Assembly (NCBI GenBank): GCA_944386595.1
Contig: CALXBQ010000005.1
Location: 1 to 48,692, forward strand
Source of the DNA: an uncultured Clostridia bacterium
GTDB lineage: Bacteria > Bacillota > Clostridia > Peptostreptococcales > Anaerovoracaceae
DNA: 48,692 nt
Direction: 5' to 3'
The notes below the pieces were generated by a model. The model was not told where the DNA came from. It was given only the letters and a program-made list of their open reading frames with translations, and ran no database searches. How positions within the stretch are numbered: position 1 is the first letter of the stretch; every line of letters begins with the position of its first letter. This document shows positions 1 to 8,859 of the stretch, piece after piece. The position numbers and the translations under genes are program-made.

Positions 1-60
1 AGGCTCCACAGGAGCCTTGCCGTTAACGCTCGCGCCCTCACGGGTTCGAACCCCCTATTT
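1..60. other. Window-edge sequence with a T-arm-like motif
   Basis: A perfect hairpin (AGGCTCC, loop ACA, GGAGCCT) at 1-17 is followed by a T-arm-like motif around GGGTTCGAACCCC at 42-54. It looks like part of a structured RNA. I could not fold a complete tRNA or tmRNA 3' end on either strand: the T stem has a mismatch, no acceptor stem is visible and no CCA follows. It may be the end of an RNA gene lying mostly outside the window, or a degenerate tRNA. Confidence 0.2.
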
Positions 61-64
61 CATA

Positions 65-95
65 TCAAAAAACCAAAAACAGGCCTTATGGCCTG
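65..95 (-). terminator. Rho-independent terminator of the tRNA-Ala gene
   Basis: On the minus strand, just after the tRNA 3' CCA, a six-base-pair stem (CAGGCC, loop ATAA, GGCCTG) is followed by a T-rich tract of TTTTT, GG, TTTTTT. This is a classic intrinsic terminator placed 12 bases after the tRNA end. Confidence 0.85.
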
Positions 96-106
96 CTTTC
101 GGTTTT

Positions 107-182
107 TGGTGGACCCGAAGGGGTTCGAACCCTCGGCCTCCGCGTTGCGAACGCGGCGCTCTCCCAACTGAGCTACGAGCCC
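107..182 (-). tRNA. tRNA-Ala (anticodon CGC)
   Basis: The 76-base minus-strand sequence folds as a full cloverleaf. The acceptor stem GGGCTCG pairs with CGGGTCC and contains the G3-U70 wobble pair, the known identity element of alanine tRNA. The D arm holds GCTCAGTTGGGAGAGC. The anticodon stem CCGCG/CGCGG carries the loop TTCGCAA, giving anticodon CGC, which reads GCG. The T arm holds GGTTCGAACCC. The 3' CCA is encoded in the DNA. A terminator follows directly. Confidence 0.97.
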
Positions 183-188
183 GTATTG

Positions 189-218
189 TCGGCTCCCGAC
201 GCATCACAAGGGAGCCGA
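189..218. repeat. Nine-bp inverted repeat between the phosphohexomutase gene and the tRNA
   Basis: TCGGCTCCC and GGGAGCCGA are perfect complements separated by 12 bases. On the minus strand the hairpin lies between the end of the phosphohexomutase gene and the tRNA, but no T tract follows it. It may be a weak terminator, a processing hairpin for the tRNA precursor, or part of the tRNA leader. Confidence 0.55.
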
Positions 219-244
219 TATTGCTCACATATATAATACTACAT

Positions 245-1765
245 CTAAAGCACGGATTTATCAAGCTTTTCGAACCTATCCAGAACAGGTTTTATTAAAG
301 CCAGCATTTTATCCACGCCGCCGCTCACGTCGCTTTCAAGGTTAAGCGGCATAATGGGGTCGTGAAGGGACTTCCTGATGAGAAGCCAGCCGGCGATTTC
401 CGGATTCGTAAATTCCAGGCGGATTCCCTCGTAGTTAGGGCTTGCAAGGATGCATCCGGCTATAGAATGTCCCGCTTCCTCAAAGGCGGCAAGAACCTTG
501 TCCGCATAAGATGAAAAATCGTCTGTGAGAATCGGGAACCTGATCTCCCTTGATTCTGCAGGTTCCGCCATATCGGCAATCAGCGATGAAATACCTTTGC
601 CATCTTTATGAAGGAGAGCGGTCTTAATTACAATTTTTGTGGCAAGATAGGCTCCGTCATCTAAGAAGTAATTCTCCTCATAGGCTGCATGGCCTGAGGT
701 CTCTATGGCCAGGCGGGCGTCGATGCCTTCTTCTCTCAATTCCATGGCTTTATTTATGACGTTCCTGTATCCGCGCCTGAAGCGAAGGTGCTTCAGATTC
801 AGGGTGCTCTCCAGAAAATCCTTAAGGTGGCCGCTTGTGATGCTGTCGGTGACGACGGTGGTTCCGGCCGACGGATTTTCAATGAGCGCTGCGGCAAGAG
901 CCACAATTTTATTTCTGTTTATTTCGCAGCCGTTTTCGTCCACGGCCGAAGCCCTGTCAACGTCCGTATCGAAAATGAGACCCAGGTCGGATCCGGCTTC
1001 TTTTACGCGGCTGCATATAGATGCCATGGCCGCCTTGTCCTCCGGGTTCGGGGCGTGGTTAGGAAACTCTCCGTCAGGCTCCAGAAACTGTGAGGATGAA
1101 ACGTCGGCGCCCAGAGGTTCTAAAACGTTGCGGGCGAAAAATCCGCCTCCGCCGTTTCCGGCATCCACGGTTATTTTAAGTCCGGAAAGAGGCGTCTCTC
1201 CGGAGCCGACGCCGTCCGTGATAAGCTTTCTTAAGTGGGCGCAGTAAAGCTCCATAAGGTTTGAATCCTCAATGCTGCCGGGAGTTACGGGCATGAGACG
1301 GCCCAGAATTGAATCGGATTCCGCAAAGGTTATGATGTCCGTGATGTCGCCTTTGTTCAGGCCGCCGTCTGCGTCGAAAAACTTGAAGCCGTTCCGCTCC
1401 TTGGGAAGGTGGCTTGCCGTGATCATAACCGCGCCGTCGCACCTGCACTCGTTAAAGACCGTAGACATAAACATGGCAGGGGTGGAAGCGAGCCCTGCCC
1501 TTAAGACGGTCACTCCGTAAGGAATGAGAGCGTACGCGAAGGCCGCTTCAAGCTCCGGCCCCGTAAGCCTTGAATCTCTTCCGATGGAGACGGTCATCTC
1601 CGAAGGTTTTTTGCCGGTTTTGTTCGATAGCCAGAAGAGAAAGCCCTTGGCGATGCGGGCTGTGGCGACGTCACCTAAATTCACCGCTTTTCCGCCGGGA
1701 ACCTCCATGGCCACTCCGCGTATGTCGCTGCCGTTCTGCAGCGCTCCGAAATTATATTCAATCAT
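245..1765 (-). CDS. Phosphomannomutase/phosphoglucomutase (alpha-D-phosphohexomutase family)
   Basis: This 506-residue protein interconverts hexose 1- and 6-phosphates, feeding cell-envelope sugar and glycogen pathways in the cytosol. The family motifs are clear. The phosphoserine loop is TASHLPKERNGFK, the magnesium loop is FDTDVDRAS, the sugar-binding segment is RRGYRNVI, and the C-terminal phosphate-binding and active-site part includes ETSGHAAYEENYFLDDGA. Length fits the bacterial family. I start at the ATG at 1765 because AAGGAG lies seven bases upstream; a TTG 21 bases earlier would place that ribosome binding site inside the gene. It stands alone, divergent from the sortase gene. Motifs alone do not decide between mannose and glucose phosphate, so no gene symbol is given. 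Confidence 0.93.
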   Translation of the reverse strand: MIEYNFGALQNGSDIRGVAMEVPGGKAVNLGDVATARIAKGFLFWLSNKTGKKPSEMTVSIGRDSRLTGPELEAAFAYALIPYGVTVLRAGLASTPAMFMSTVFNECRCDGAVMITASHLPKERNGFKFFDADGGLNKGDITDIITFAESDSILGRLMPVTPGSIEDSNLMELYCAHLRKLITDGVGSGETPLSGLKITVDAGNGGGGFFARNVLEPLGADVSSSQFLEPDGEFPNHAPNPEDKAAMASICSRVKEAGSDLGLIFDTDVDRASAVDENGCEINRNKIVALAAALIENPSAGTTVVTDSITSGHLKDFLESTLNLKHLRFRRGYRNVINKAMELREEGIDARLAIETSGHAAYEENYFLDDGAYLATKIVIKTALLHKDGKGISSLIADMAEPAESREIRFPILTDDFSSYADKVLAAFEEAGHSIAGCILASPNYEGIRLEFTNPEIAGWLLIRKSLHDPIMPLNLESDVSGGVDKMLALIKPVLDRFEKLDKSVL

Positions 1766-1833
1766 AAAAATCTCCTTGTGATTCAAACTGTCCTTAAAGG
1801 GTTATATCATAATTATATTTTAACAGGCGCGCA

Positions 1834-1863
1834 TTGGCAAGGAATTTACTTATGTGATATACT
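1834..1863 (+). promoter_or_regulatory. Sigma-70-type promoter of the sortase gene
   Basis: TTGGCA at 1834-1839 and TATACT at 1858-1863 are 18 bases apart. TGA before the -10 gives an extended -10 element. Transcription would start near 1870, about 33 bases before the sortase ATG. Confidence 0.65.
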
Positions 1864-1902
1864 TGCTGTGTATGGCCGGGATGGGCCGAAAGGCGGGTAC
1901 TG

Positions 1903-2661
1903 ATGGACGGAAAAAAGAAAGCAAAAAAATCCGGGACGGCGTACAGAGTGATAATGGTGATCCTGCTCTGTATCATCGCCTTCTGTATATATAAAATCGC
2001 AACCATAGTAAGCGAATACCGGGAAGGAACCGAAGTTTACGACGAGCTTGCCGAAATTGCTGAGGTCATTCCCGACGAGACCATGCGCATAGATTTTGAC
2101 GCGCTGAAGGAGAAGAACGAGGACGTGGTCGCGTGGCTTTATTCGGAGGACACGGTGATTAATTATCCGGTGGTTCAGGGAGAGGATAACTCCTACTATC
2201 TCTATCGTCTGACGGATAAAACCTGGAACGTCAAGGGAAGCCTGTTCGTCGACTACAGATGCGAACAGCCCTTCGACGACTTCAACACCATAATTTACGG
2301 GCACCGGATGAACGACGGCTCCATGTTTAAGAGCCTTCTGGAGTACAGGGATGATGACGGTTACTACAATGAGCACAAAACAATGAAGCTGGCTGTGCCG
2401 GACGCGGAATACGAGGTTGCAGTCTTTGGCGCCGCCACAATACCTTCGGACAGCGAGATGTATAAGTTTGAGTTTGCCACGGACGATGAGAAAAAGGCGT
2501 ATATAGACCGGATAAGAAAAAGCAATGAGATACCGTCAGGAGGCGGCTCAGAGGTCAGTGTTTCCCCTTCCGACAAAATCGTCATGCTGAGCACCTGCAC
2601 CTACGAGTTTGAAGAGGCCAGGCTGGTAGTCTGGGGAAAGCTCAGCGAAAAGAACGGTTAG
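1903..2661 (+). CDS. srtB: Class B sortase
   Basis: This 252-residue transpeptidase attaches sorted surface proteins to peptidoglycan. A short basic N-terminus is followed by one membrane segment (about residues 14-36), so the enzyme is anchored with its catalytic domain outside. The catalytic His is in IYGHRM (His134), the Cys is in LSTC (Cys232), and the Arg is eight residues later (Arg240). The YSEDTVINYPVVQG region and the spacing of these residues are typical of class B. It is a single-gene unit with its own promoter and only a weak ribosome binding site (AAAGGCGG). No protein with an obvious sorting signal lies in the window, so its substrate is encoded elsewhere. Confidence 0.93.
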   Translation: MDGKKKAKKSGTAYRVIMVILLCIIAFCIYKIATIVSEYREGTEVYDELAEIAEVIPDETMRIDFDALKEKNEDVVAWLYSEDTVINYPVVQGEDNSYYLYRLTDKTWNVKGSLFVDYRCEQPFDDFNTIIYGHRMNDGSMFKSLLEYRDDDGYYNEHKTMKLAVPDAEYEVAVFGAATIPSDSEMYKFEFATDDEKKAYIDRIRKSNEIPSGGGSEVSVSPSDKIVMLSTCTYEFEEARLVVWGKLSEKNG

Positions 2662-2674
2662 GACGGACAGCCTC

Positions 2675-2703
2675 TTGCGGGACGAAGCCGATAAGAGTAT
2701 AAT
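2675..2703 (+). promoter_or_regulatory. Sigma-70-type promoter of the phosphoribosyltransferase gene
   Basis: TTGCGG at 2675-2680 and a perfect TATAAT at 2698-2703 are 17 bases apart. Transcription would start near 2710, about 29 bases before the chosen ATG at 2739. Confidence 0.75.
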
Positions 2704-2738
2704 CTAAATGTATTTTCTTTATGAAAGGACGAACGAAA

Positions 2739-3293
2739 ATGTTTCATGAAATGACTATAGCAGGTCTGAAAAGACAGCTCCCTATCTGCCAGGTATCGGA
2801 CGATCTCTACATTGCGGGCTTTGTTATGTTCAGCGATGTGGAAGTGACAAAGGCGGCGGCCTCGGAGCTTCTGGCAAAGGCGCCGGAGTTCGACATAATC
2901 CTGACAGCGGAGTCCAAGGGAATTCCTCTCGCCTACGAAATGGCAAGGCAGGCCGGAACCGACGACTACATCGTAGCGAGAAAGGGCGCTAAGGTATACA
3001 TGCAGGATATCGTAACCGTGGAGGTTAACTCCATCACGACGAAGGGAACGCAGATTCTCTGTCTGGGAAAGAAGGAAGCCGATAAGATGAGAGGAAAGCG
3101 CATACTCATTGTCGACGACGTGATAAGCACCGGCGAGTCGCTTGCTGCCCTTGAGGCTCTCAACGAAGCAGTTGGCGGAAATATCGTCGGAAAGATGGCG
3201 GTTCTGGCCGAAGGCGAGGCAGCAGACAGAGACGACATCATATTCCTTGAAAAGCTTCCGGTGTTCAATGCCGACGGAACGGTGAAGGAATAG
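2739..3293 (+). CDS. Type I phosphoribosyltransferase, adenine phosphoribosyltransferase-like
   Basis: The 184-residue protein carries the PRPP-binding signature ILIVDDVISTGES (about residues 116-128), preceded by an upstream segment ILTAESKGIPLAYEMAR typical of purine phosphoribosyltransferases, and RKGAKVYMQD. Such enzymes join a nucleobase to PRPP in salvage. The arrangement resembles adenine phosphoribosyltransferase and the xanthine-type regulators, but the base specificity is not readable from motifs. I prefer the ATG at 2739 because AAAGGA sits upstream at a usable distance; the ATG at 2721 has no ribosome binding site. It is monocistronic, with its own promoter. Confidence 0.85.
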   Translation: MFHEMTIAGLKRQLPICQVSDDLYIAGFVMFSDVEVTKAAASELLAKAPEFDIILTAESKGIPLAYEMARQAGTDDYIVARKGAKVYMQDIVTVEVNSITTKGTQILCLGKKEADKMRGKRILIVDDVISTGESLAALEALNEAVGGNIVGKMAVLAEGEAADRDDIIFLEKLPVFNADGTVKE

Positions 3294-3310
3294 AGACGCC
3301 GCTGCCTGAG

Positions 3311-3344
3311 GTTGTATGGCAACAACTGTTGTATGGCAATAACT
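3311..3344 (+). repeat. Tandem 17-bp repeat, two copies
   Basis: GTTGTATGGCAACAACT is followed without a gap by GTTGTATGGCAATAACT, which differs at one position. It lies 17 bases after the phosphoribosyltransferase stop and just before the palindromic element. Each unit also contains the partial inverted repeat GTTGT/ACAAC. Its function is unknown. Confidence 0.8.
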
Positions 3345-3356
3345 GAAGAACGGGGG

Positions 3357-3546
3357 CGATTATCCTTTTTGTGGTGTATGCGCCAAAAAGGATAACGAAA
3401 TTAACCCTTTTTTTGCTGAAATATCAAAGCAGGTATATAGAAAGCCGTGAATCAAAGGCTGCGTTATACCTGCTTTATCAATTCGCATCAAAAAGGTTGA
3501 AATCTGTTATCCTGAAATTAAATTTTATACCAAAAAGGATAATGGT
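3357..3546. repeat. Palindromic intergenic repeat element, copy A
   Basis: This stretch of about 190 bp codes for nothing convincing. It is built from nested inverted repeats. A left hairpin has a perfect 12-bp stem (TTATCCTTTTTG at 3360-3371 with its complement at 3384-3395). A central stem is also 12 bp (AAAGCAGGTATA at 3426-3437 with 3465-3476) and carries AGCC/GGCT in its loop. The right hairpin is TTATCCT at 3507-3513 with AGGATAA at 3536-3542. Flanking segments (AACCC plus T run, and AAAAAGGTT) can pair around the centre. The right arm is closely similar to a second copy at 47552-47746. It fills most of the gap between the phosphoribosyltransferase and birA genes. Confidence 0.8.
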
Positions 3547-3595
3547 TACCCGAGGTTCGTGGCCCGGGGTGGAGTAAGTGACGGCGCTGTCTCGG

Positions 3596-4567
3596 CTACT
3601 CGGCCCTTACGGATACCTCGCCGGAAGTTATGGTCATTATTTCTCTCATATGAGGGCCTTCCATGTATTCCACAACAAGGCCGCCGTCGCGGTCTATGTC
3701 GATGGCCCGGGCGCGTATGCCTTTTTTGTCTCCGAAGCCGTAAATCCGTATATCCTTTCCTAAGATGAAGCACTTTCTGCGGTACTCGGTCATAAATTTT
3801 CTGTCGGTGAAAGTCTGAAGCAGCGTAAGAAGCTCGTTTACGATCTCCGCGGCGAGGGCGCTTCTCGAAAAAGCGAGAGGCTCGTCCGAGACGGAGCCTG
3901 CAATCTCCGCAACTTCATCGGGGAACTTTCCGGGGAAACAGTTGACGCCGATTCCGATAATGAGCCTGTCAATCTGGCCCGATTCGAAGCTGGTCTGGGC
4001 TTCTGTCAGTATGCCGCAGATTTTTTTGTTCCCGAGAAAAAGGTCGTTGACCCACTTTATGCGGGGCTTTTTACCGGTGACCGTTTCAATGGCGCGGCTT
4101 ACGGCTACGGCCGCCGCCATAGTGACGAAGAGAGATTTATCGAGTTCGAAATCGGGTTTTATGCACACGGACATATAGATTCCCGAGCCGGAAGGCGATG
4201 AGAAGCTTCTGCCCAGCCTTCCTCTTCCGCCGGTCTGGGAGTCTGCGATTACGACTTCGGGAACGGATTCCGGAGTCAGCTCTTTAGCCACGTCGTTGGT
4301 GGATTTCACCGAGTCGTATACGTGGAGCCTGCAAGGCACGGAAATACCCGAGGACACGGACGCCTCCGTAAGTATATCGGCCTTTTCTCTAAGGCTGTAG
4401 CCCAGGCCCGTGCGGCCGCATATGTTGTATCCTTCATTTCGCAGCGCCGTTGCGGCTTTGTTTACCGCGGCCCGGGATACGCCGAGCATATCTGCGGCCT
4501 GCTGACCGGATATGTATTTTCCTGTATTTTCGCTCAGAAGAGCGAGAAGTCGGGATTTTGTTGACAT
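3596..4567 (-). CDS. birA: Bifunctional biotin operon repressor / biotin-protein ligase
   Basis: The 323-residue protein activates biotin to biotinyl-AMP and attaches it to carboxylase or decarboxylase carrier domains. The N-terminal winged helix (about residues 1-60, with GQQAADMLGVSRAAVNKA as the recognition part) marks the repressor-type enzyme. The ligase domain shows SVKSTND, the biotinyl-AMP loop GRGRLGR (114-120), KWVND (161-165), KICGILTEA and IGIGVNC; a small C-terminal SH3-like domain follows. I start at the ATG at 4567, preceded by GGGGAG ten bases upstream; an upstream in-frame GTG/ATG would extend into the promoter. No biotin synthesis or transport gene is nearby, so any repressor target lies elsewhere. 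Confidence 0.94.
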   Translation of the reverse strand: MSTKSRLLALLSENTGKYISGQQAADMLGVSRAAVNKAATALRNEGYNICGRTGLGYSLREKADILTEASVSSGISVPCRLHVYDSVKSTNDVAKELTPESVPEVVIADSQTGGRGRLGRSFSSPSGSGIYMSVCIKPDFELDKSLFVTMAAAVAVSRAIETVTGKKPRIKWVNDLFLGNKKICGILTEAQTSFESGQIDRLIIGIGVNCFPGKFPDEVAEIAGSVSDEPLAFSRSALAAEIVNELLTLLQTFTDRKFMTEYRRKCFILGKDIRIYGFGDKKGIRARAIDIDRDGGLVVEYMEGPHMREIMTITSGEVSVRAE

Positions 4568-4608
4568 CTTAGATTTTCTCCCCTTTTTTACAAAAACTTC
4601 ACACATCG

Positions 4609-4617
4609 ATTATACCA
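4609..4617 (-). promoter_or_regulatory. Extended -10 promoter of birA
   Basis: On the minus strand TGG is followed directly by TATAAT, an extended -10 element, about 42 bases before the birA ATG. No good -35 box is visible at 16-18 bases; TTTTCA is 14 bases away. Confidence 0.5.
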
Positions 4618-4656
4618 TATATATGCCTTGAAAACCTTTATTTTTATGCCCTTTTG

Positions 4657-4665
4657 TGATAAAAT
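4657..4665 (+). promoter_or_regulatory. Possible extended -10 promoter of the corC-secA run
   Basis: TGA followed by TAAAAT (4660-4665) resembles an extended -10 element about 58 bases before the CNNM/CorC gene start. No convincing -35 box is seen. It would drive the long plus-strand run that begins at 4723. Confidence 0.35.
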
Positions 4666-4722
4666 TATCTGGTATGTAAATTTTTGAAAAGGGGAAGGGA
4701 AGAAGGAGGCATTTCAACCTTT

Positions 4723-6039
4723 ATGGACAGTTACAGTATATTGCCGTCGGTAATAGCGATTATAATACTGCTGGTATTTTCGGCGTATTTTTCCGCTACG
4801 GAGACGGCGTTCACATCGCTTAACAGAATCAGAATGAAGAACAAGGCTGACGACGGGGACGAAAGGGCGAAAAAGGTTCTCGAGCTTGAGAGAAATTACG
4901 ACAGTCTTCTTTCCACCATTCTCATCGGAAACAACCTCGTAAACATAGCCAACACAGCCATAGCAACCGTTCTGTTCGTAGAGCTCTTCGGGGCGTACGG
5001 TGCCACCATATCTACGATAGTCACCACCATATTCGTTCTGATTTTCGGAGAAATTTCGCCGAAAAGCGTGGCCAAGGAGCACGCCGAGGGCTTTGCTCTT
5101 TTCTCAGCGCCGATAATAAACTTCATCAGAATAATACTGACGCCGGTAAACTGGCTGTTCGGCCAGTGGAAGAAGCTTCTGTCGAAGATTTTCGGAGCCG
5201 GAAACGGCGACGGTATCACGGAGGACGAGCTGCTCACCATAGTGGAGGAATCCGAGGCAGGCGGCGGAATCAGCAGCGACCAGGCAAGGCTCATAGAAAA
5301 CGCCATCACTTTCAGCTCTCTCGATGCGTGGGACGTGCTTACACCGAGAGTGGATATGGAAGCCATATCTCTCGATACTCCTCACGAGGAGATTGCGGAG
5401 ACGTTCATAAGCACCGGATATTCCAGACTTCCCGTGCACGACGACGACCTTGACAACATTCTGGGAATACTGACATATAAGGACTTTCATAACTACGTAG
5501 AAGGCAGGGACAGAAGCATTGCCGACTACATAAAGCCTGTAATCTACGTTGCGGGCTCCATGAAGGCGGCGGACATTCTCAGCCGGCTTCAGAACACAAA
5601 GTGCCGTATGGCCGTCATAGTGGACGAATACGGCGGAACGGCCGGCATAGTCACGGTAGAGGACATCGTGGAAGAGCTTGTCGGCGAGATATACGACGAC
5701 GGAGACGTTGTCATCTTAAATCAGGACATCATACCTCTTCAGGACGGAAGCTATCGCGTGCGGGCCGCGGCCAACATCGACAAGCTCCTTGACTACTTTG
5801 ACGAAGAGGACGATATAGACGCGACTACGGTCAACGGCTGGGCAGTGCTTCAGCTGGACAGACTGCCTAAGGTGGGAGACGTATTTGAGTACAGGCTCGG
5901 AGACAGAATCTTTCGCGGCCGGGTGACAAAGGCTGACGACCGCAAGGCGACTGAAATAAACCTGAGAGTCATAGATGCGCCTCAGGAGGAACCGAAAAAA
6001 GGAAATAAACAGGAAAGGGTAAATCAGAAAGGGAAATAA
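4723..6039 (+). CDS. CNNM/CorC (HlyC) family membrane protein with CBS domains
   Basis: The 438-residue protein has the standard order of this family. An N-terminal DUF21/CNNM membrane domain with several hydrophobic segments (about residues 8-160) contains [13 protein letters not shown]. Two CBS domains follow (about 190-310, with [38 protein letters not shown]). The end is a CorC_HlyC transporter-associated domain. Such proteins take part in magnesium or cobalt export and homeostasis. The start at 4723 follows GAAGGAGG with a rather long 13-base spacer; the longer frame would begin with TTG and swallow that ribosome binding site. Its stop is one base before the secA ATG, implying translational coupling. 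Confidence 0.9.
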   Translation: MDSYSILPSVIAIIILLVFSAYFSATETAFTSLNRIRMKNKADDGDERAKKVLELERNYDSLLSTILIGNNLVNIANTAIATVLFVELFGAYGATISTIVTTIFVLIFGEISPKSVAKEHAEGFALFSAPIINFIRIILTPVNWLFGQWKKLLSKIFGAGNGDGITEDELLTIVEESEAGGGISSDQARLIENAITFSSLDAWDVLTPRVDMEAISLDTPHEEIAETFISTGYSRLPVHDDDLDNILGILTYKDFHNYVEGRDRSIADYIKPVIYVAGSMKAADILSRLQNTKCRMAVIVDEYGGTAGIVTVEDIVEELVGEIYDDGDVVILNQDIIPLQDGSYRVRAAANIDKLLDYFDEEDDIDATTVNGWAVLQLDRLPKVGDVFEYRLGDRIFRGRVTKADDRKATEINLRVIDAPQEEPKKGNKQERVNQKGK

Positions 6040-6040
6040 T

Positions 6041-8833
6041 ATGAGTCTAATGGAAAAAATCTTTGGCGATTTAAACGCCAAGGAATTGAAGAAGATAAGC
6101 AAAATCGTGGACAAAGTGGAGGAACTGGACGAGTCCATGCAGGCTTTGTCCGACGATGAGCTGAGAGGAAAGACAGAGGAATTCAAGAAGCGGATCGCAG
6201 AGGGAGAAAGCCTCGACGACATACTGCCTGAAGCCTTTGCCGTATGCCGTGAGGGCGCGTCAAGATCCCTTGGAATGAAGCACTTCAGAGTTCAGCTCAT
6301 AGGCGGCGTGGCCCTTCACCAGGGACGTATCGCGGAAATGAAGACAGGTGAAGGTAAGACTCTCGTCGCAACTCTGGCAGCGTACCTTAACGCTCTTGAA
6401 GGAAAGGGCGTACACGTAATCACCGTAAACGACTACCTGGCAAAGCGTGACGCCGAGTGGATGGGCAAGCTCTACACCTTCCTCGGACTTACCGTGGGAT
6501 GCGTCGTTCACGACGTTACCGGAGAAAAGAGAAAGGCTGCATACAGAGCCGATATCACGTACGGAACCAACAACGAGTTCGGCTTCGATTACCTGAGAGA
6601 CAACATGGTAATCTACAAAGAAGAGCTTATGCAGAGAGAGCTTAATTACGCCATCATCGACGAGGTTGACTCCATTCTCATCGACGAGGCCAGAACCCCT
6701 CTCATCATTTCCGGCAGAGGAGACAAGTCCACGGACCTTTACAGGATTGCGGACCAGTTTGTTTCCGGACTGAGGAAGGAAGACGACTACACCGTGGAGG
6801 AAAAGGACAAGCAGGTTTCCCTGACCGACGAAGGCGTAGCAAAGGCTGAGAAGTTCTTCGGCATCGAAAACTTCGGCGACCCTGAAAACATGGAGATAAA
6901 CCACCACGTGCTTCAGGCTCTCAAGGCGAGAGCCATCATGGTGCGGGATGTGGACTACATAGTCAAGGACGGAGAAATCGTAATCGTCGACGAATTTACC
7001 GGCCGTCTCATGTTCGGAAGACGTTTCAGCAATGGACTCCATCAGGCCATAGAGGCAAAGGAAAGAGTCAACGTAAGATCCGAGTCCAGGACGCTTGCAA
7101 CCATAACCCTTCAGAATTACTTCAGAATGTACGGAAAGCTTTCCGGTATGACAGGTACGGCGAAGACCGAGGAGGATGAGTTCAGGGACATCTACAACAT
7201 GGACGTTATAGTGATCCCGACCAACAGACCGATTCAGAGAGAAGACCTGCCGGATTCCGTATATAAGACGGAAAACGGAAAGTTCAAAGCGCTGGTCGAC
7301 AGGGTTTGTGAAATTCACGAGACCGGACAGCCTGTGCTGGTAGGTACCATATCAATAGAGAAGTCCGAGCTTATCAGCGGAATGCTGAAAAGACGCGGAG
7401 TAAAGCATAACGTGCTCAATGCCAAGCAGCACGAAAGGGAGGCCGAAATCGTCGCAGAGGCCGGCCGTCTGGGAATGGTAACCATAGCCACCAATATGGC
7501 GGGCCGTGGTACCGATATCATTCTGGGAGGAAATCCGGAGTTCGAGGCCAGAAAGGAAATGAAGAAGCTGGAGTATACGGACGAGCAGATTTCCTTTGCT
7601 ACAGGCTTTGTTAAGACCGACGATCCGGAGCTTAACGCCGCAAGAGGGATGTTCAGAGAGCTCCACGAGCGTTTCAAGGCCGAGAGAAAAGAAGAGCAGG
7701 ATAAGGTTGTGGAGCTGGGCGGACTGTGCATCATAGGAAGCGAACGCCACGAATCCAGACGTATAGACAATCAGCTGAGAGGACGTTCCGGACGTCAGGG
7801 CGACCCGGGTAAAACCCAGTTCTTCATCTCCCTTGAAGATGAGCTTTTAAGGCTCTTCGGCGGAGAGAGAATGCAGGCTATCGTCGAAAAGCTGGGCGTT
7901 GCCGAGGATGAGGCCATCGAAGCGGGAATGCTGACAAAGGCCATCGAGAACGCACAGAAGAAGGTTGAAGGCAAGAACTTCGGCATAAGAAAATACGTTC
8001 TCCAGTACGACAACGTAATGAACAAGCAGAGGGAGATAATCTACGACGAGCGCCGCAAGGTTCTCTTCGGAGAAGACCTGAGAGAATACATCATGGGAAT
8101 GATGCACACCATAGTCGGAGCCATCATAGAGCCGATTACGGTGGAATCCAAATTCCCTGAAGAATGGGATTTCGTAACTCTCAACAAAAACCTGAGAAAG
8201 ATCACGGCTCAGTACCTGGGCAAGACCTCATACACGAAAGAAGAGCTCGACGCCATGACCGAAGAATCCCTGAGAGACGAGATTTTTGCGGAGTTTGAGA
8301 AGCTCTACGAGGCAAAGGAAGAGGAAATCGGCGTGGAGAGAATGCGTGACGTAGAGCGCATGATACTCTTAAGAGTCGTTGACAGCCTGTGGATAGACCA
8401 CATCGACGCCATGGATCAGATGAAATCCGGAATCGGCCTCAGAGCGCTGGGACAGCAGGATCCGGCTGCCGCATACGCTAAGGAAGGCTTCGATATGTTC
8501 GAGCAGCTGATTGGAGAGATTCAGGAGAACACGGTAAGGTACTGCTATAACGTGACCCTTAAGACCGACACCAGAAGAAAGGCCGTAACCTCTGGCGGAG
8601 AAGCCCGCAAGTCGGATTATGTGGACGAAGAGGCCGCTTCCGGTAAGGCTCCGGCAGGCGGAGCGCAGAACGGTTCCATGCCGAAGGCGACGCCTAAGGC
8701 GGACAGGGTGCATAAGCAGGAAACCGTAAGGCGCGAAGGCCCGAAGGTAGGAAGAAACGACCCTTGTCCATGCGGAAGCGGTAAGAAGTACAAGAACTGC
8801 TGCATGAACAAGGATCTGAACAGAGAGGCATAG
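6041..8833 (+). CDS. secA: Protein translocase ATPase SecA
   Basis: The 930-residue motor drives preproteins through SecYEG using ATP at the inner face of the membrane. Visible are the N-terminal helix, Walker A (TGEGKT, 102-107), DEVD (207-210) followed by [15 protein letters not shown], the second nucleotide-binding fold ending in [14 protein letters not shown], the [13 protein letters not shown] motif, the scaffold and wing domains, and the C-terminal zinc-binding SEC-C tail ([13 protein letters not shown]). Length is in the usual range. It begins one base after the upstream stop, with GAAAGGGA as ribosome binding site. As in many Bacillota it is near prfB, but here one gene separates them. 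Confidence 0.98.
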   Translation: MSLMEKIFGDLNAKELKKISKIVDKVEELDESMQALSDDELRGKTEEFKKRIAEGESLDDILPEAFAVCREGASRSLGMKHFRVQLIGGVALHQGRIAEMKTGEGKTLVATLAAYLNALEGKGVHVITVNDYLAKRDAEWMGKLYTFLGLTVGCVVHDVTGEKRKAAYRADITYGTNNEFGFDYLRDNMVIYKEELMQRELNYAIIDEVDSILIDEARTPLIISGRGDKSTDLYRIADQFVSGLRKEDDYTVEEKDKQVSLTDEGVAKAEKFFGIENFGDPENMEINHHVLQALKARAIMVRDVDYIVKDGEIVIVDEFTGRLMFGRRFSNGLHQAIEAKERVNVRSESRTLATITLQNYFRMYGKLSGMTGTAKTEEDEFRDIYNMDVIVIPTNRPIQREDLPDSVYKTENGKFKALVDRVCEIHETGQPVLVGTISIEKSELISGMLKRRGVKHNVLNAKQHEREAEIVAEAGRLGMVTIATNMAGRGTDIILGGNPEFEARKEMKKLEYTDEQISFATGFVKTDDPELNAARGMFRELHERFKAERKEEQDKVVELGGLCIIGSERHESRRIDNQLRGRSGRQGDPGKTQFFISLEDELLRLFGGERMQAIVEKLGVAEDEAIEAGMLTKAIENAQKKVEGKNFGIRKYVLQYDNVMNKQREIIYDERRKVLFGEDLREYIMGMMHTIVGAIIEPITVESKFPEEWDFVTLNKNLRKITAQYLGKTSYTKEELDAMTEESLRDEIFAEFEKLYEAKEEEIGVERMRDVERMILLRVVDSLWIDHIDAMDQMKSGIGLRALGQQDPAAAYAKEGFDMFEQLIGEIQENTVRYCYNVTLKTDTRRKAVTSGGEARKSDYVDEEAASGKAPAGGAQNGSMPKATPKADRVHKQETVRREGPKVGRNDPCPCGSGKKYKNCCMNKDLNREA

Positions 8834-8859
8834 CTTTGCCGGACCGAGAGGGAGAAAAA

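Noticed and set aside
1..60. Second tRNA gene at the window edge
   Set aside because: A T-arm-like motif is present but neither strand gives an anticodon loop with U33 or a matching acceptor stem.
107..1765. tRNA-Ala as an integration site of a genomic island
   Set aside because: No integrase, no direct repeat of the tRNA end elsewhere in the window, and the flanking genes are housekeeping.
1903..2661. Pilus or surface-protein locus around the sortase
   Set aside because: No neighbouring gene has a signal peptide plus a C-terminal sorting signal; the sortase stands alone.
3357..3546. CRISPR array
   Set aside because: The repeats are inverted and nested, not direct repeats with regular unique spacers; no cas genes are in the window.
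3371..3577. Small plus-strand frame of 68 codons inside palindromic element A
   Set aside because: It reads through the hairpins, has no ribosome binding site and is not kept in copy B.
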